Source: an uncultured Prevotella sp.
Lineage (GTDB): Bacteria > Bacteroidota > Bacteroidia > Bacteroidales > Bacteroidaceae
NCBI GenBank assembly: GCA_937877685.1
Contig: CALFGU010000061.1
Span: forward strand, 1-5,395
Direction: 5' to 3'
Length of the DNA stretch: 5,395 bases
Shown: positions 5,280-5,395 of the stretch, in pieces
Position numbering within the stretch: position 1 is the first letter of the stretch
How the letters are laid out: every line of letters begins with the position of its first letter
Notes under the pieces: generated by a model
What the model was told of the DNA's origin: nothing
What the model saw: only the letters and a program-made list of their open reading frames with translations
Database searches by the model: none
Program-made: the position numbers and the translations under genes

Positions 5280-5295
5280 AATCATACCCCCTCCC
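5280..5295. repeat. C-rich direct repeat, copy 1 (AATCATACCCCCTCCC)
   Basis: This 16-bp sequence recurs exactly at 5343, 63 bp later. It is preceded by CTTAAGGGATAC (from 5257) and followed by CTTAAAGGATAC (from 5299), so a larger degenerate unit of a CTTAAgGGATAC block plus a C-rich block seems to be repeated. Confidence 0.6.
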
Positions 5296-5342
5296 AATCT
5301 TAAAGGATACCAAGATAATATTAAGAGAATAACGAATATAGT

Positions 5343-5358
5343 AATCATACCCCCTCCC
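5343..5358. repeat. C-rich direct repeat, copy 2 (AATCATACCCCCTCCC)
   Basis: Exact second copy of the 16-mer at 5280. It runs directly into the hairpin CCGCC-AAA-GGCGG (5358-5370) and then CTCCCC/GGGGAG (5373-5378 with 5388-5393). A third CTTAAGGGG-like block lies at 5383-5391. The window ends inside this structure. Confidence 0.6.
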
Positions 5359-5393
5359 CGCCAAAGGCGGTACTCCCCCTATCTTAAGGGGAG
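5358..5393. other. Two adjacent G/C-rich hairpins at the right edge
   Basis: CCGCC (5358-5362) and GGCGG (5366-5370) form a perfect 5-bp stem with loop AAA. CTCCCC (5373-5378) and GGGGAG (5388-5393) form a 6-bp stem with a 9-nt loop. Neither is followed by a T run within the window. The paired hairpins beside a repeated C-rich 16-mer suggest a small palindromic intergenic element rather than a terminator. Confidence 0.5.
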
Positions 5394-5395
5394 AG

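Larger units (their letters stand above)
5045..5395. other. Non-coding, hairpin-rich 3' region
   Basis: These 351 bases hold no gene I can support. They contain the right arm of the inverted repeat around paralog 2 (5054-5070), a long hairpin (5156-5198), a pair TCACCCCC/GGGGGTGA (5124-5131 and 5228-5235), a smaller stem GGGTGA/TCACCC (5230-5235 and 5246-5251), two copies of a 16-bp C-rich repeat (5280 and 5343), and two G/C hairpins at the right edge. The density of inverted repeats and poly-C tracts differs from the rest of the window and suggests an intergenic repeat element running off the edge. Confidence 0.6.

Noticed and set aside
5154..5348. A 64-codon minus-strand open frame in the right-hand non-coding region
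   Set aside because: It lies across the hairpin and C-rich repeats, has no recognisable motif, and its composition follows the repeats.

Overview
The window looks like chromosomal DNA of a Bacteroidota member, most likely Bacteroidales and possibly Prevotella-like. The reasons are: start codons preceded by A/T-rich leaders with no Shine-Dalgarno sequence; an exact Bacteroidetes-type promoter (TTTG, 19 bp, TAnnTTTG) ahead of the main gene cluster; the style of the aminopeptidase P, WYL, ABC and GntR proteins; and small secreted proteins with signal peptides ending in F-A-Q. No rRNA, tRNA, CRISPR array, transposase or phage gene was seen.

Layout. (1) Positions 3-167 hold the end of an aminopeptidase P reading frame running rightward, cut off before its last metal ligand. 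It collides near position 138 with a leftward WYL-domain regulator gene (873 to 100), which has also lost its C-terminus. Two 5' parts now face each other with both 3' ends gone, which points to a rearrangement or an assembly join. (2) Positions 874-1234 are a non-coding regulatory region with two identical 17-bp palindromic boxes 42 bp apart, a hairpin cluster and a well-formed promoter. (3) Positions 1235-3271 encode an ABC-type exporter module: ATPase, six-helix permease and a small YtrA-type GntR repressor, tightly packed and probably one operon. (4) Positions 3299-5044 encode three exported proteins: two paralogous small secreted proteins of a probable DUF4252-like family, with a small outer-membrane beta-barrel protein between them. 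(5) Positions 5045-5395 hold no gene I can support and contain a long hairpin plus C-rich repeats that look like an intergenic repeat element.

How it may work together. The GntR protein probably represses the exporter promoter and its own gene. The first secreted protein starts 27 nt after the GntR stop codon, so it probably belongs to the same transcript. The barrel protein and second paralog follow after gaps of 65 and 88 nt and share a leader motif at the same distance from their start codons. The combination of inner-membrane exporter, ligand-responsive repressor, secreted paralog pair and outer-membrane barrel suggests a cell-envelope response or export locus. Its substrate and signal cannot be read from the sequence, and the functional link between the two halves is inferred from gene order only.
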